Shown here in pieces: positions 63,833 to 64,000 of a DNA stretch of 64,000 nt (positions within the stretch are counted from its first letter, which is position 1; every line of letters begins with the position of its first letter). The notes under the pieces were generated by a model. The model had not been told where the DNA came from, made no database searches, and saw only the letters and a list, made by a program, of their open reading frames with translations. Source of the DNA: Nymphaea colorata (Eukaryota; Streptophyta; Magnoliopsida; Nymphaeales; Nymphaeaceae); NCBI RefSeq assembly GCF_008831285.2, contig NC_045140.1, forward strand, positions 22,524,131 to 22,588,130, in the 5' to 3' direction. The translations under genes and the position numbers were made by a program.

Positions 63833-64000
63833 GTTAGTCGTCTATTTTGGTGGAAACTCCCAGGCATTTGATTGGGAGCCTGGTCTGACGACTTCGGTTG
63901 CGGCATTAAGTTCATCCGAGCTCAAATTGAACATCATGACATTTTTTTCAGTATCCACTTTCAAACTCGAAGATGACATTCTTATGCACCTCAACGATCT

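Larger units (their letters stand above)
61472..64000. other. SWIB promoter side and repeat-rich right end
   Basis: The first few hundred bases are the presumed 5' UTR and promoter of the SWIB gene. Beyond about 62350 are a GGTACAG/GGACACG-type repeat tract (62370-62435), a (TA)n tract (62749-62770), a LINE relic (62850-63340) and an inverted-repeat-ended AT-rich stretch (about 63415-63832). No intact gene is seen up to the window end. Confidence 0.45.

Overview
This window is nuclear DNA from a flowering plant. Six protein genes with plant-specific architecture lie in AT-rich, repeat-laden sequence. Introns reach 4.7 kb, and there are many microsatellites and small DNA-transposon relics. The species cannot be named from the sequence. 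Intron size and protein divergence fit a non-grass angiosperm, possibly an early-diverging lineage, but that is inference.

Layout: (1) 1-8 kb holds no intact gene. It carries a broken + strand copy of a plastid-type HSP90 gene (1528-2290) and several hAT-like relics. (2) 8280-9104 (-) is a single-exon gene for a plant-specific uncharacterised protein. (3) 14344-36687 (-) is a very large 23-exon gene for the TPR immune regulator SRFR1; I rebuilt every exon, giving a 935-residue protein. Its introns hold most of the mobile DNA, and one intron has a GC donor. (4) 36.7-43.2 kb is intergenic and contains a decayed duplicate of SRFR1 intron 3/exon 3 (38869-39690). (5) 43175-44640 (-) is a progesterone 5-beta-reductase/VEP1-type enzyme gene with two apparent single-base losses near its 5' end. 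(6) 48134-50491 (-) is an intronless P-class PPR gene matching Arabidopsis At5g02860. (7) 54266-56686 (-) is a two-exon ARM/TPR-like protein gene. (8) 59363-61471 (-) is a two-exon SWIB-domain protein gene with a plastid-type leader. (9) The right end contains a LINE relic.

All six genes are on the minus strand, but they are separate eukaryotic transcription units with unrelated roles (immune signalling, enone reduction, organelle RNA processing, chaperone-like scaffolding, plastid nucleoid). I saw no operon, gene cluster or CRISPR. The points most worth a second look are the paired frameshifts in the VEP1-like gene, the duplicated SRFR1 segment beside its parent, the GC-AG intron, and a palindrome-rich hAT-like element with a perfect 8-bp target duplication inside SRFR1.
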